Shown here in pieces: positions 46,175 to 58,460 of a stretch of DNA of 64,000 nucleotides; positions within the stretch are counted from its first letter, which is position 1; each line of letters begins with the position of its first letter. Location of the stretch: contig JAFKMZ010000010.1 in the NCBI GenBank assembly GCA_017305055.1, positions 1 to 64,000 on the forward strand, written 5' to 3'. Source of the stretch: Lysobacterales bacterium. Lineage in GTDB: Bacteria > Pseudomonadota > Gammaproteobacteria > Xanthomonadales > Rhodanobacteraceae. A program made the position numbers and the translations under genes. The notes beneath the pieces were generated by a model. The model worked only from the letters and a program-made list of their open reading frames with translations, was not told the origin of the DNA and ran no database searches.

Positions 46175-47338
46175 ATGCCCATGCAGAAGCAGATTTTCCC
46201 ACTCGCCCGCATCTGGCTGCTCTTTGTCCTGGCCCTGGGCGCTGTCGCCAGCGCCCAGGCGCAGCCGATCACCGTGGTCGACGCGGTAGGCCGCGCGGTG
46301 CACATCGAGGCTCCGGCCAAGCGCATCATCCTGGCACAGGCGCGGCACTACCCGGTCCTGGCCCTGCTGCACCCGGACCCGTCCAGTCTCGTGGTCGGCT
46401 GGTCGGACGAGCTGCGCACCTCGTTTTCCGACGACTACCGCACCTACCTTGAGCACTCACCGCGACTGGCTGATATCCCCATCGTCGGCCGGCACACGCC
46501 GGACACCTTCTCGGTGGAAAAGGCGCTCTCGCTCAGACCCGACCTGGTCATCCTCGCGCCACGCTTCGCCGGCGGCACGACGAAAGAGCAGATCGACGCC
46601 TCGCCGCTGATGCGGCGCTTTGCCGCCGCCGGCGTGCCGGTGCTGGTGATCGACTTCTTCATCCAGCCCATGGAACACACCCTACCCAGCCTGAAGGCAC
46701 TGGGCGCCGCGCTGGGCGAGGAGCAGCGCACGCAGGAGTTCATCGACTTCTACCAGGCCCACATGCAGGCGGTGAAACAGCGCCTGGCCGGCCTGCCGGA
46801 CAGCCAGCGGCCCAGCGTGTTCATGCACGTGCACGCCGGCAGCACCGAGTGCTGCAACTCGCCCGGCACCGGCACCTTCGACGAGATGATCCAGTACGCC
46901 GGCGGGCACAACATCGGTGCCGATGCGCTGAAGGCGGCCACCGGGCGGCTCAGCTTCGAATACGTCAACGCGCGCCAGCCGAAGATCTACATCGCCACCG
47001 GCACCGGTGCCGGCACACGCGCCAGCACCGGGCTGGCGATCGGCCGCGACACGACGGTGGCGGCGGCACGCGCCAGCCTGCAGCGCATCATCGGCGCCGA
47101 CAAGCTGGGCGGCCTGCCTGCGGTACGCAACGGCAACGCGCACGGCATCTGGCACGGCTTCAACGACTCGCCGCTGCACGTGGTGTTCATCGAGGCCCTG
47201 GCGGGCTGGATCCATCCGCGGCGCATGGCCGGCATCTCGGCGCAGAAGACCCTGGACGAGATCAACCGGCGCTTCCTCAGTGTGCCGATGACCGGCACCT
47301 ACATGGTCGAGCTGCACGCGGAGCCAGCGCAGCCATGA
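46175..47338 (+). CDS. Periplasmic iron-siderophore binding protein (FepB/FecB-like)
   Basis: This 387-residue exported protein has a signal peptide with a hydrophobic core and AQAQ cleavage region near residue 30. A TroA/FepB-type two-lobe binding fold follows: ITVVDAVGRAVHIEAPAKRII, then VEKALSLRPDLVILAPRFAGG, and GTGTFDEMIQYAGGHNIGADA. No lipobox cysteine is visible, so it is probably soluble in the periplasm. It would deliver ferric siderophore to the permease at 44251. Its stop overlaps the esterase start as ATGA. Confidence 0.9.
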   Translation: MPMQKQIFPLARIWLLFVLALGAVASAQAQPITVVDAVGRAVHIEAPAKRIILAQARHYPVLALLHPDPSSLVVGWSDELRTSFSDDYRTYLEHSPRLADIPIVGRHTPDTFSVEKALSLRPDLVILAPRFAGGTTKEQIDASPLMRRFAAAGVPVLVIDFFIQPMEHTLPSLKALGAALGEEQRTQEFIDFYQAHMQAVKQRLAGLPDSQRPSVFMHVHAGSTECCNSPGTGTFDEMIQYAGGHNIGADALKAATGRLSFEYVNARQPKIYIATGTGAGTRASTGLAIGRDTTVAAARASLQRIIGADKLGGLPAVRNGNAHGIWHGFNDSPLHVVFIEALAGWIHPRRMAGISAQKTLDEINRRFLSVPMTGTYMVELHAEPAQP

Positions 47339-48156
47339 GCTGCCGGCGCCACACGACGCAGCCCTTCACCGGCGTCGACGGACGGAGCATGACGCTCGAC
47401 CTCTGGAAGCCGACACCGCCGGTCGATGGGACGCTGCCAGTCATGCTGCTGCTCGACGGCCAGTGGCTGCATGGCCTCATAGATCAGACGCTCGAGGCCG
47501 GCACCAGCCCGCCGCTGCTGGTGGCCAGCCTCGGTTTCACCTCAGCCGAGCGCGAGGTGATCCGACCGTGGCGCGCGCGCGACTACACGCCGCAGGCGCC
47601 CGGTCCCGAGCAATGCGATCCACGCGTGCCGGAGTGGCGCTGCGGCGGCGCCGATACCCTGCTGGAGCTGATTGGCGGGCACCTGTTGCCGCAACTGGTC
47701 GCCGACCATCACGCCGACCCCACCCGCTGCGCGCTGTTCGGGCACTCCTATGCCGGCCTGTTCGCGGTCTACGCCTGGCCGCGCCGACCCATGCCCTTCA
47801 GCCACATCTATGCCGCCAGCCCGTCACTGTGGTGGTACTGGCCGTACCCGCGGACACTGACTGCGGCCGCATTGGCCGCGCCACGCACGCAGCCGTTGCC
47901 GGCACTGCAGCTGTTCGTGGGCGACGCGGAGCGTTGGCGCCCGCTGCCGGCGCAGCCCGGACAACCCCGTCCTGCAGGCATTCCCACCCTCGGCTTCGCC
48001 CGCGAATTCCTCGCAACGCTGACGCCCGAGGCCACCGCGGCAAGCTCGCTGCAGGTGGTGCCCGAGCTTGCCCACGGACTGATGCTGGCGTGGGCGGCCC
48101 GGCATTGCCTGCAGGATTTCGCCGCGCGCATGGCCGGCATCGACACCAGGACATGA
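47335..48156 (+). CDS. Alpha/beta-hydrolase of the siderophore esterase type (IroE/Fes-like)
   Basis: This 273-residue hydrolase has the nucleophile elbow GHSYAGLFAVYAW and YAASPSLWWYWPYP after it, as in the esterase D / IroE group. The probable catalytic His is in VPELAHGLMLAW. In related clusters these enzymes cut the ester bonds of cyclic tri-DHB-serine siderophores to release iron. Unlike IroE it lacks a clear signal peptide or anchor, so cytoplasmic action after import is more likely. It overlaps the binding-protein gene and the phosphopantetheinyl transferase by ATGA on both sides. Confidence 0.87.
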   Translation: MSCRRHTTQPFTGVDGRSMTLDLWKPTPPVDGTLPVMLLLDGQWLHGLIDQTLEAGTSPPLLVASLGFTSAEREVIRPWRARDYTPQAPGPEQCDPRVPEWRCGGADTLLELIGGHLLPQLVADHHADPTRCALFGHSYAGLFAVYAWPRRPMPFSHIYAASPSLWWYWPYPRTLTAAALAAPRTQPLPALQLFVGDAERWRPLPAQPGQPRPAGIPTLGFAREFLATLTPEATAASSLQVVPELAHGLMLAWAARHCLQDFAARMAGIDTRT

Positions 48157-48938
48157 GCGCCGCCGACGCCACAGCCGAGGTGCAGGTCGTCATGCTGGAT
48201 ACCGGCCGCAAAAGGGATCTCCCGCCGGCGCTGGCCGCCACGCTGCCGCCTGCCGAGGACGCCCGCGCCACCACCTTGCGTCAGCCGCAGGACCGCCTCA
48301 ACCGCCGTGTGGCCTACGCCGCGCTGTGCGCCCTGGCGGCGGCGCGCGCCGGCGTGGCGCCAGGAGCCATCGGCATCGGGCGCGACACCAACGGCAAACC
48401 CCAGCTGCGTCTGCCAGCTGGGATCGGCCCACTGCACGCCAGCCTGGCGCATGCCGGCACACGCGTGGCGGTGGCGCTCGCCGACCATGCGGTTGGCATC
48501 GACATCGAACGCGTGGGCGCGATCGACCACCAGGCCTTGTTGCATGAATATTTTCCCCATGACCCCGAGGCCGCGGACCACGACCCGCAGACCTGGTTCT
48601 TCCACCTGTGGACGGCCAAGGAGGCGCTGCTGAAAGCCATCGGTACCGGCCTGCATTTGCCGCTGCACGAGCTCGTGCTGCACCCGCCGTCGCCGGTATT
48701 CCAGGCCCCGGTATCGTGGCCTGCAGGCAGTGGCCTCGGGCAGACCCGGGTCGCCACACTGAAGCCTGGCGCCGGCTATGCCGCGGCGGTGGCGGTGTCC
48801 GGCGTGGACGCTTCCACTCGGGTCCGCTGCACGCTGCGGACATGGCCGCTGGAGCAGTTCCATGCCGACCTGCCGTGTCACCGACCAGCACCCTGGTCCA
48901 CCGACGGCAGCGATGCGGGATCGTCACCCCGGAAATGA
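48153..48938 (+). CDS. 4'-phosphopantetheinyl transferase (Sfp type)
   Basis: This 261-residue enzyme attaches phosphopantetheine from CoA to carrier-protein serines. The Mg2+ motif GIDIERVG and the downstream WTAKEALLKAIGTGL are both intact, and LHASLAHAGTRVAVALAD precedes them. In this cluster it activates the free-standing aryl carrier protein (50766) and the PCP of the NRPS, the EntD role. It is longer at the C-terminus than Sfp by a Ser/Pro/Gly-rich tail. Coupled by ATGA to the esterase. Confidence 0.92.
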   Translation: MSAADATAEVQVVMLDTGRKRDLPPALAATLPPAEDARATTLRQPQDRLNRRVAYAALCALAAARAGVAPGAIGIGRDTNGKPQLRLPAGIGPLHASLAHAGTRVAVALADHAVGIDIERVGAIDHQALLHEYFPHDPEAADHDPQTWFFHLWTAKEALLKAIGTGLHLPLHELVLHPPSPVFQAPVSWPAGSGLGQTRVATLKPGAGYAAAVAVSGVDASTRVRCTLRTWPLEQFHADLPCHRPAPWSTDGSDAGSSPRK

Positions 48939-48959
48939 GAATGAGTCTTGTCTATGTTA
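48932..48959 (+). promoter_or_regulatory. Weak Fur-like half site upstream of the DHB-AMP ligase
   Basis: TGAGAATG (48936-48943) matches one half of the Fur consensus well (6 of 7), but the other half (AGTCTTG) is poor. It lies in an AT-richer patch in the 160-bp gap before entE, with a TATGTT -10-like element at 48953-48958. It could be an internal iron-controlled promoter. Confidence 0.3.
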
Positions 48960-49098
48960 GGATGATGCGGTTCCCGCGCGGCCTGCCGCCACCGGATCGC
49001 CATTCGCCACGACACCACCCATGCTCCCGGCGATTGGCCGGCCCTGGGGTGTCACCGCGTCCCTCCGCACGACCCTGGCCGCCATCGACTTGCCCGAC

Positions 49099-50765
<1,667 letters not shown>

Positions 50766-50769
<4 letters not shown>

Positions 50770-51005
50770 GCGATGCACTGACCCTCGAGCGCATGCGGCA
50801 GGATGCTGCCGACATCCTGCACCTGGACGCCGCCGAGATCGGCGACGACGACAACCTGATGGAGCTTGGCCTGGATTCGCTGCGCGCCATGACCCTGGCC
50901 ATGAGCTGGCGCCAGGCCGGGGCCGCAATCGAGTTCACCGACCTGGTCGACGACGTCACCCTGGGCAGCTGGTGGCAGTTGGTCCAGGCTGCCGAGCCAC
51001 GTTGA
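50766..51005 (+). CDS. Free-standing aryl carrier protein
   Basis: This 79-residue acyl-carrier-fold protein carries the phosphopantetheine serine in [15 protein letters not shown]. The helix-4 end [10 protein letters not shown] matches the ArCP of EntB rather than fatty-acid ACP, and the protein is only moderately acidic. It supplies the carrier missing from the isochorismatase at 40291. Placed between the DHB-AMP ligase, which charges it, and the NRPS, which takes the DHB from it, its role is clear from context. GGGAG precedes the ATG. Confidence 0.93.
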
Positions 51006-51052
51006 GCAACGCCACGCGCCGCGCCCAGGAACGATCCGGAGCCATTCCAGCC

Positions 51053-54000
51053 ATGGCCACCACCGACGCGCCATCACCGACGGCAGGGACCGGCATGCAC
51101 TCGGCCGCCACCGCGGCACCGCTGACCGAGGCCCAGGAAGGGCTGTGGTATGCCCAGCAGCTCGACCCCGGCAACCCGCTGTTCAACACCGGCCACTGCA
51201 CGGAAATCCGCGGTCCGCTCGACCGCGCCCGCTTCAGCGCCGCCATCAGCCAGACCTTGGCCGAGGCCGACGCGCTGGCGCTGAACTTCAGCGACGGCAA
51301 TGCCGGCCCGCGGCAATGGATCGACGCGCGGCGCCGCCCGGTGCTGGAACAGGTAGTGCTGACTGCCTCGGGCGACGCCGCCAGGCACGCGCGGCAACTG
51401 ATGCGTCAGGACCTGGAAACCCCGGTCGACCCGTGCTCGGCGCCGCTCGCCCGGCATGTGCTCTTCAGTCTCGGCGAGGAGCTTCACTTCTGGTACCAGC
51501 GCGTGCACCACCTGGCTGCCGACGGCTACGGCATGGCGCTGATCGAAAGCCGTGCCTTGCAGTTGTACCGGCAATCCGGCGGGGCGCAGGGTCACGGCAA
51601 GCCGCTGACCCCGTTCCAGCGCGTGGTCGCCGACGATGCCGCCTACCGCGTCAGCGGGCAGCGCCGGCAGGATGCCGCGTTCTGGCGCGGGCAGCTGCGC
51701 GACGCCGATGGCATCGGCAGCCTGGCCGAGGCCAGCGCCATGTCGGCGCACCGCATCCTGCAGGCACGACAAAACCTGAGCGCGGAGACCGTCGCCCTGC
51801 TCCAGCAACGGCAGGCGAACGCGCAATGCGCCTGGCCGGCCATCCTCACCGCGCTGGTCGCCGCCTACGTGCAGCGCCATGCCGGGCAGAACCCGGTCAT
51901 CGTCGGTGCGCCGTGGATGGGCCGCATGGGCCACGCCAGCGCGCGCTGCGTGGCCACGGTGATGAACGTGATGCCGATGCGCCTGGAGCTCGACCAGGAC
52001 GCGCCGCTGGATGAAGTCTTCCGTCGCTGTGCCGGGCAGCTGACGCTGGCGCACCGCCATGGCCGCTATCGCAGCGAGCAACTGCGCCGCGACCTGGGCC
52101 TGCCCGGTGGCCAGGGCCGCATCCACGGGCCGCTGGTCAATATTCTGCCGTTCGACGCAGCCTACCGGCGTGCCGGGCTCGACGCCCGCCAGGAAGTGCT
52201 GTGCGCGGGCCCGGTGGACGACTTCAATTTCAACTTCCGCGCCGCCCCGGATGCCTCGGACTTGCGCCTGGAGCTGGAGGCAAACCCGAAGCTCTATCGT
52301 GCGGACGAAGTGCAGCAGCACCTGACGCGCTTCGCCGCCTTCCTGCATGCCGCGCTGCAGGCGCAGACCCTGCGCCCGGTGCAGACCCTGCACGGTGCCG
52401 AATTCGAGCACTGGGTACACGGCGTCAACCAGACCAGCCACGCCGTGCCCGACACCACCCTGGTGGCCCTGGTGGCGCAGACCTGTGCCGCGCATCCGCA
52501 GGCCGAAGCGCTGCGCGCCGCGGACCGCTCGATCGACTTTGCCGGCTTTGACACCCTGGTCGGCCACGCCGCCCGCCGACTGCAGGCGGCGGGCGTGGGC
52601 CGCGGCGACATCGTCGCGGTGGCGCTGCCACGCAGTCTGGAGATGGTGCTCAGCCTGCATGCCATCCAACGCGCTGGCGCCGCCTGGTTGCCGCTGGACA
52701 CCGGCCAGCCGGCGGCGCGCAGCGCGCGCATCCTGGGCGTGGCGCAGCCGGCGGCGCTGATCGGTGAGCCAGACACCCTGGCCGGGCTGGCGTGCACCTG
52801 CCCCACGCTCGCCGTCACCAGTCTGTTCGCCGCTCCGGAACATCCCGGGCCCAAATCCGCGGCCGCGCTTCCGGAGGTGCAGCCAGGTGACCCGGCCTAC
52901 GTGATCTTTACCTCCGGCTCGACCGGTGAACCCAAGGGCGTGGTGGTCAGCCACCGCGCCATCGTCAACCGGCTGCTGTGGATGCGAGAGCACTATGGCC
53001 TTTCGGCGGACGACTGCTTCCTGCAAAAGACGCCGTATACCTTCGACGTCTCGGTGTGGGAGCTGTTCCTGCCCATGCTGTGCGCCGCACCCTTGGTGGT
53101 GGCCGCACCGGACGTACACCGCGACCCATTGGCCCTGGCCGAGCTGATCCAGCGCGAAGGCGTCGACGTGGTGCACTTCGTGCCGTCCATGCTGGCGGCC
53201 TTCCTCGACGAACCGGCCAGCCGCGGCCTGGCCCTGCGCATGGTGTTCTGCAGTGGCGAGGCGCTTTCCGCGCGCCTGCGCGACCGCTTCCACGTCTGCC
53301 TCAGCGCCGCCCTGCACAACCTCTACGGACCCACCGAGGCGGCGGTCGACGTGAGCTGGTGGCCGGCCAACGCCGACGACCGCTCCGACCCGGTGCCAAT
53401 CGGCTTCCCCGTGTGGAACACGCAGCTCCATGTGCTCGACGCCTGCCGGCGCCCGCTGCCGGCCGGGGTACGCGGCCAACTGTACCTGGCCGGCGTGCAG
53501 CTGGCCGACGGCTACCTGGGCCGTCCCGGACTGACCGCGGCGCGCTTCGTCGCCAACCCGTTCTCCACCCGGCCCGATGCACGCATGTACGACACCGGCG
53601 ACCTGGCACGCTGGCGTATCGACGGCGCGGTGGAATACCTGGGCCGCGCCGACCACCAGGTGAAGCTGCGCGGCCAGCGCATCGAGCTGGGCGAGATCGA
53701 GGCCGCGCTGGGCCAGCATCCGCTGTGTCGTCAGCTCACCGTGGCCCTGCGCCCGGACACCGCCGGCGAGCTGCGGCTCATCGCCTATGTCGTGCCGCCC
53801 GACGGTCACCCGGCCGGACAACAGGCGCAGGACGGCCAGGCCATCCTCGACCACGCCCGCCAGCAGCTGCCGCCAGCCATGGTGCCATCGGCCGTGGTCT
53901 GGCTGGCCGCGCTGCCGCTCAGCCGCAACGGCAAGCTGGACAGCAAGGCGCTGCCGGCACCGGACTTCACCCCGCAAGCGATGCGACTGCCCACCACGCC

Positions 54001-55063
54001 AGGCGAGATCGAGGTCGCCCACGCCTTCCAACACATCCTGGGCCTGCCCGAGCCGCCGGGTGCCGACGATGATTTCTTCGCGCTGGGCGGCCATTCGCTG
54101 CTGGCGGCGCGCCTGGCCAGCGCCTTGCGCCAGGACACCGGCGCCAAGCTCACCCTTGGCGCGGTCTTCGAGCATCCCACCGTGGCCGGGCTGGCCGGCT
54201 GGCTGGAGCACCTGGCGGACGATGCGGCAGCCAGCGACGAAGCCGGCTTCGGCCCGCTGTTCACCCTGCGCGCAGCCAGGGTGGGCGCGCCGGCAGCGCT
54301 GTTCTGCATCCATCCGGCGGGAGGCCTGAGCTGGTGCTACGGACCGCTGGCGCGAAACCTGTCCGCAGCGCGCCCGGTCTACGGGCTGCAATCGCCCGTG
54401 CTGGCCGGCACGCCGCATGGCATCGGCAGCCTGCGCGAGCTGGCCACGTTGTACGTCGACCGGCTGCAGGCGCTGCAGGCCCATGGCCCGTACCACCTGC
54501 TGGGCTGGTCGGTGGGCGGCATCATCGCCCAGGACATGGCCTGCGTCCTGCGCAGCCGCGACGCGGAGGTTGGGGTCGTTGCCCTGCTCGACGCCTATCC
54601 CAGCGAGGTCTGGCGCGCCCGGCCACCGGCTGCGGCCGATGACGCCTGGCGCGCCATCCTGCATATTGCCGGCTTCGATCCTGCCAGCCTGCCCGACCTG
54701 GACCTCGGCCGCGACAGCGTCATCGCCTTCCTGCGCGGGCGCGACCACCCGCTGGGTGCGCTCACCGACCCGCAACTGCATGGCATCCTGGAGGCGGTGG
54801 CGTTCAACAACGCCCTGGTGCGCGCGCATCGGCAGCAGCGCTACGACGGCGAACTGCTGTATTTCCGCGCCGCGCTCGACCACCAAGCCGATGGCCTCGA
54901 CCCGCGCGCCTGGGAACCGTGGGTCGCCGGGCTGCATGTGCATGACGTGCCCTCGCTGCACGGCGACCTGCCGGGACCACCGGCACTGGCCCACTGGCTG
55001 CCCGTGCTCGACGACCGGCTGCAGGTCGCCGACACACCAGTCCCGGCCGCACCGGACCCATAG
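51053..55063 (+). CDS. entF: Enterobactin synthase component F-like NRPS (C-A-PCP-TE)
   Basis: This ~1336-residue single module has a condensation domain (HHLAADG at 152-158), an adenylation domain ([14 protein letters not shown] ~617-630, [31 protein letters not shown]), a PCP ([11 protein letters not shown], Ser ~1015) and a type I thioesterase (GWSVGG, Ser ~1153). Pocket residues read D-V-W-H-F-S-L-V-D-K, the EntF code for L-serine. The thioesterase probably cyclotrimerises DHB-Ser, as in enterobactin. Start is uncertain: ATG 51053, ATG 51095 or TTG 51002 overlapping the carrier stop. No MbtH-like gene is nearby. Confidence 0.94.
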   Translation: MATTDAPSPTAGTGMHSAATAAPLTEAQEGLWYAQQLDPGNPLFNTGHCTEIRGPLDRARFSAAISQTLAEADALALNFSDGNAGPRQWIDARRRPVLEQVVLTASGDAARHARQLMRQDLETPVDPCSAPLARHVLFSLGEELHFWYQRVHHLAADGYGMALIESRALQLYRQSGGAQGHGKPLTPFQRVVADDAAYRVSGQRRQDAAFWRGQLRDADGIGSLAEASAMSAHRILQARQNLSAETVALLQQRQANAQCAWPAILTALVAAYVQRHAGQNPVIVGAPWMGRMGHASARCVATVMNVMPMRLELDQDAPLDEVFRRCAGQLTLAHRHGRYRSEQLRRDLGLPGGQGRIHGPLVNILPFDAAYRRAGLDARQEVLCAGPVDDFNFNFRAAPDASDLRLELEANPKLYRADEVQQHLTRFAAFLHAALQAQTLRPVQTLHGAEFEHWVHGVNQTSHAVPDTTLVALVAQTCAAHPQAEALRAADRSIDFAGFDTLVGHAARRLQAAGVGRGDIVAVALPRSLEMVLSLHAIQRAGAAWLPLDTGQPAARSARILGVAQPAALIGEPDTLAGLACTCPTLAVTSLFAAPEHPGPKSAAALPEVQPGDPAYVIFTSGSTGEPKGVVVSHRAIVNRLLWMREHYGLSADDCFLQKTPYTFDVSVWELFLPMLCAAPLVVAAPDVHRDPLALAELIQREGVDVVHFVPSMLAAFLDEPASRGLALRMVFCSGEALSARLRDRFHVCLSAALHNLYGPTEAAVDVSWWPANADDRSDPVPIGFPVWNTQLHVLDACRRPLPAGVRGQLYLAGVQLADGYLGRPGLTAARFVANPFSTRPDARMYDTGDLARWRIDGAVEYLGRADHQVKLRGQRIELGEIEAALGQHPLCRQLTVALRPDTAGELRLIAYVVPPDGHPAGQQAQDGQAILDHARQQLPPAMVPSAVVWLAALPLSRNGKLDSKALPAPDFTPQAMRLPTTPGEIEVAHAFQHILGLPEPPGADDDFFALGGHSLLAARLASALRQDTGAKLTLGAVFEHPTVAGLAGWLEHLADDAAASDEAGFGPLFTLRAARVGAPAALFCIHPAGGLSWCYGPLARNLSAARPVYGLQSPVLAGTPHGIGSLRELATLYVDRLQALQAHGPYHLLGWSVGGIIAQDMACVLRSRDAEVGVVALLDAYPSEVWRARPPAAADDAWRAILHIAGFDPASLPDLDLGRDSVIAFLRGRDHPLGALTDPQLHGILEAVAFNNALVRAHRQQRYDGELLYFRAALDHQADGLDPRAWEPWVAGLHVHDVPSLHGDLPGPPALAHWLPVLDDRLQVADTPVPAAPDP

Positions 55064-55265
55064 GCTTCCACGGATGCTTCCGGCCTGTGTTCCGTGCCGC
55101 ACCGGTCAGGCAATCGCGATTCCCATCCGCGCCCCAGCGGGATTACCATCGCCAGCTCGGCACCGGCCGTGTCGGCGACAGGCACCAAGTTCGCCTCCCC
55201 CTCCGCAACCTGCACCGCGCGAGCCGCCCTCTCCGGCGACACGCGCCGCGCCACAGGATCGATGC

Positions 55266-56192
55266 ATGAAAATCGCGATACTTTCGCGCAACACCCGCCT
55301 GTATTCGACGCGGCGCCTGGTGGAAGCCGCCCGCGAACGCGGGCACGTGGTGCGTGTGCTCGACCCGATGCGTTGCTACGCGCGGGTGGCGCCGGACAGG
55401 CTGTCGATGCGCTACCGCAGCAAGCCGCTGCGTGCGTTCGATTGCGTGATCCCGCGCATCGGCGCCAGCAGCACGTTTTACGGCACGGCCGTATTGCGCC
55501 AGCTGGAAATGATGGGCGTCTATACCCCCAGCCCGGCCGATGCGGTGCTGCGCGCGCGCGACAAGCTGGGCTGCCTGCAGCGCATGGCCGCCCAGGGCAT
55601 CGAGGTGCCGACCACGGTGTTTGGCGACAATCCAGACGACACCGCCGACGTGCTCGGCCTGATCGGGCCGCCGCCCCACGTCATCAAGCTGAACGAGGGC
55701 AGCCAGGGCGCGGGCGTCGTGCTGGCGGAGAAGCAGGCTGCGTCGCAAAGCGTGGTGGAGGCCTTTCGCGGGCTGGCGGCCAACTTTGTGGTCCAGGAAT
55801 TCATCCCCGAGGCGAACGGCAGCGACCTGCGCTGCTTCGTGGTCGGGCACAAGGTGGTCGCCGCCATGCAGCGTGACGCCAGCGCCGGCGATTTCCGCGC
55901 CAACCTGCATCGCGGCGGTGTGGCGACGCCCGCCACTCTCAGCGCCGCGGAGCGGCGCATGGCCATCCGCGCCGCCAGCGCCATCGGTCTGGGCATCGCG
56001 GGTGTCGACCTGCTGCGCTCGATGCGTGGCCCCCTGCTGCTGGAAGCCAACGCCTCGCCCGGGCTGGAAGGCATCGAGACTGCCACCGGCGTGGACGTCG
56101 CCGGCAGCATCATCGAGTGGCTCCAGGATCAGGTGCAACGCGTGCATACGGGCGAACCAGCACCACGCCGCGCCAGCAGCCTGCAGCGCTAG
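55266..56192 (+). CDS. rimK: RimK-family ATP-grasp ligase (ribosomal protein S6 glutamate ligase)
   Basis: This 308-residue ATP-grasp enzyme shows [103 protein letters not shown] and [16 protein letters not shown]. coli RimK adds glutamates to the C-terminus of S6. It follows the NRPS by 200 bp and is probably an independent gene, since homologues usually occur away from siderophore loci. A role in siderophore tailoring is possible but unsupported. Confidence 0.9.
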   Translation: MKIAILSRNTRLYSTRRLVEAARERGHVVRVLDPMRCYARVAPDRLSMRYRSKPLRAFDCVIPRIGASSTFYGTAVLRQLEMMGVYTPSPADAVLRARDKLGCLQRMAAQGIEVPTTVFGDNPDDTADVLGLIGPPPHVIKLNEGSQGAGVVLAEKQAASQSVVEAFRGLAANFVVQEFIPEANGSDLRCFVVGHKVVAAMQRDASAGDFRANLHRGGVATPATLSAAERRMAIRAASAIGLGIAGVDLLRSMRGPLLLEANASPGLEGIETATGVDVAGSIIEWLQDQVQRVHTGEPAPRRASSLQR

Positions 56193-56272
56193 GAGCGCGG
56201 GCGCATCGTGCCCTGGAGCACGCGGCTTGGTAAGCTGGGATCCTCAGCCAGGCGGCTGTGCAGGAGTGATGT

Positions 56273-56959
56273 ATGCGCGTACTGGTGATCGAAGACAATA
56301 CCGACCTCGCCACCAATATCGGCGATTACCTGGAGGACCGCGGCAACGTGGTCGATTTTGCCGGCGACGGCGTCACCGGCCTGCATCTGGCCGTGGTGCA
56401 CAACTTCGACGTCATCGTGCTGGACTTGACCCTGCCGGGCATGGACGGCCTGGAAGTCGCGCGCAAGCTGCGCCACGAGGCGCACAAGCAGACCCCGATC
56501 CTGATGCTGACCGCGCGTGACGCGCTGGAGCAGAAGTTGACCGGCTTCGAGTCCGGCGCCGACGACTACATGACCAAGCCGTTCGCGCTGCAGGAACTGG
56601 ATGCCCGGCTGCAGGTGCTGGCCCGTCGCGGCAAGGGACCGCAGAGCCGGGTGCTCAAGGACGGCGACCTCACCTTCAACCTCGACACACTGACCGTGCA
56701 CCGTGAAGGCAAGTCGATCCAGCTCAACCCGATCGGCCTGAAGCTGCTGCAGGCCTTGATGGAGGCGAGCCCTTCAGTGGTGACCCGGCAGGACCTGGAA
56801 CAACGCGTGTGGGGCGAAGAGCTGCCCGACAGCGACTCGCTGCGCGTGCATATCCACGGCCTGCGCGCCGCGATCGACAAACCGTTTGCCACGCCACTGA
56901 TCTATACGCGCCACGGTATCGGCTACCGGATGGTGGGACCGGATGCGCTCCAGGCGTAA
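56273..56959 (+). CDS. OmpR-family response regulator
   Basis: This 228-residue protein has a receiver domain (EDN at 7-9, phospho-acceptor D51 in VIVLDLTLPGMDG, TARDA, YMTKPF) and a C-terminal winged helix (~125-222, LRVHIHGLRAAIDKPF, YTRHGIGYRMV). An AGGAG ribosome site precedes the ATG. The histidine kinase gene overlaps its 3' end by 17 nt, so they form a pair. Target genes are unknown. Confidence 0.93.
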   Translation: MRVLVIEDNTDLATNIGDYLEDRGNVVDFAGDGVTGLHLAVVHNFDVIVLDLTLPGMDGLEVARKLRHEAHKQTPILMLTARDALEQKLTGFESGADDYMTKPFALQELDARLQVLARRGKGPQSRVLKDGDLTFNLDTLTVHREGKSIQLNPIGLKLLQALMEASPSVVTRQDLEQRVWGEELPDSDSLRVHIHGLRAAIDKPFATPLIYTRHGIGYRMVGPDALQA

Positions 56960-58226
56960 GCTGCGGTTTCGCCTGGTCGTCTCGTTCACGCTCTTCGGCC
57001 TCGGCCTCAGCGCGCTGTTCGCCGTCGCCGCGCTGAACATCCGCGCCAAGGTGGAAAACCAGCTGGTGGTGTCGGCCCTGCAGCACGACGTCGACCAGGC
57101 GGTGGACCAGATCATCGCCCATCCCGACCAGCAGTCGCACTCCGAGCTGCTGGAGGCCTGGTTCAAGAGCGAGCGCACCCTGTACAAGATGCCGTTGGCC
57201 TGGCAGAACCTGCAGAGCGGCGTGCACGACATCACCGAGACCAATGCCAGCGGCGTGGTCAAGCATTACAAGCTGGCGGTGCGCCGCAAGGACGGCATCA
57301 TCGGCTTCGTGCGCTATGACGCCGGGCGCGAGGAACTGGGCAAGCAGCAACTGGTGCTGGCCCTGGTGGGGGCGGTCTGCCTGTTCACCCTCCTGTCGCT
57401 GGCGATTGGCCTGTGGCTGTCGCGCAAGGTGCTGAAGCCGGTGACCGAGCTGGCCAACCGCCTGCGCGACTTCCGCAAGGCCGGCAAGGCCGAGCCGCTG
57501 GCGCCGCACTTCGCCGACGACGAGGTGGGCGAGCTGGCCCACGCGCTGGATGAATACTCGGTACGGCTCACGGCCATGGTCGAGCACGACCGGGAATTCA
57601 ACTCCGACGTCAGCCACGAGTTGCGCACGCCGCTGGCGGTGATCGCCAGCACCACCGAGCTGCTGCAGGGCTCGAGCGACCTCACCCCGAAGCTGAGCGA
57701 GCGGCTGAAGCGCATCGAGCGCGCCTCGCGCCAGGCCACCGAGCTGATCGAGGCGCTGCTGCTGCTGTCGCGGGCCGAGCGGCGCGGGCCGACCCGCGGC
57801 GAGACCACCGAGCTGGCCAAGCTTGCCGCGGACGTGATCGAAAGCCAGCGCCCGCAGATGCGCGGCAAGCCGTTGAGCATCGAGTTGGTGGTGAACACCC
57901 CGGTGAGCGTCAACGCCCCGGCCTCGGTATTGTCCGTGGCACTGACCAACCTGATCGGCAACGCGATCAAGTACACGCTCGAAGGCAGCGTCCGCGTCGA
58001 GGTCGGCAATGACCAGGTGGAGGTGATCGACACCGGTCCCGGCATCAAGCCCGAGGACGCCGAGCGCCTGTTCCAGCGCGGCGTACGCGGCGAAGGCGTG
58101 GGCGGCAGCGGCGCCGGTCTGGGGCTGGCCATCGTGCGCCGGCTCTGCGAGCTCTACGGTTGGCATGTCTCCATGCGCCCGCGCGAGGATGCCAACGGCG
58201 CCGTGGCCCGCATCCGTTTTGTCTAG
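56943..58226 (+). CDS. Two-component sensor histidine kinase
   Basis: This 427-residue inner-membrane kinase has two membrane segments (~10-32 and ~140-160) flanking a periplasmic sensor of ~105 residues. A HAMP-like linker, the dimerisation domain with H225 in SDVSHELRTPLAV, and the ATPase domain (N box NLIGNAIKYT, G1 DTGPGI, GAGLGLAIVRRLCELYG) follow. It is the cognate kinase of the regulator at 56273. The signal is unknown; no acidic Mg2+-type patch is evident in the sensor. Confidence 0.93.
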   Translation: MRSRRKLRFRLVVSFTLFGLGLSALFAVAALNIRAKVENQLVVSALQHDVDQAVDQIIAHPDQQSHSELLEAWFKSERTLYKMPLAWQNLQSGVHDITETNASGVVKHYKLAVRRKDGIIGFVRYDAGREELGKQQLVLALVGAVCLFTLLSLAIGLWLSRKVLKPVTELANRLRDFRKAGKAEPLAPHFADDEVGELAHALDEYSVRLTAMVEHDREFNSDVSHELRTPLAVIASTTELLQGSSDLTPKLSERLKRIERASRQATELIEALLLLSRAERRGPTRGETTELAKLAADVIESQRPQMRGKPLSIELVVNTPVSVNAPASVLSVALTNLIGNAIKYTLEGSVRVEVGNDQVEVIDTGPGIKPEDAERLFQRGVRGEGVGGSGAGLGLAIVRRLCELYGWHVSMRPREDANGAVARIRFV

Positions 58227-58460
58227 GGCCGCCCTGAACAAGACACACTCGACCGCCTTCCCGTGACACCACTCCTCGCCATTCCCGCGGGACACCCCCT
58301 CGTCGTCATTCCCGCTTTCGCGGGAATGACGACGGAGTGGTGTGTGAGTGCGTCTCCGAAACGTTCCGGACAGCAGTGCGCTTGACCAGCTTCGCTGTTG
58401 TGAAGCGCCTCGCGGGGATGACGACGATGGTTCAGGCCTCCCTGGGCCAGGCTCTCGAAC
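58227..58460. repeat. REP-like nested palindrome
   Basis: A perfect 15-bp hairpin, CGTCGTCATTCCCGC (58301-58315) with loop TTTC and its complement (58320-58334), sits inside an outer 10-bp stem, ACACCACTCC (58266-58275) with GGAGTGGTGT (58334-58343). Between them is the self-complementary TCCCGCGGGA. A decayed half copy (CGCGGGGATGACGACG) recurs near 58411-58426. The ATTCCCG/CGGGAAT core resembles extragenic palindromes common in Xanthomonadales and Neisseria. It may also terminate the two-component operon and ilvE, which converge here. Confidence 0.7.

Noticed and set aside
48932-48959. Second strong Fur box
   Set aside because: Only one half matches well (9 of 15 overall); kept as a weak site.
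51074-55102. 1342-codon open frame antisense to the NRPS
   Set aside because: A mirror of the high-GC codon pattern of entF; composition (His/Gln/Arg/Val rich) has no domain likeness, and the plus strand is unmistakably an NRPS.
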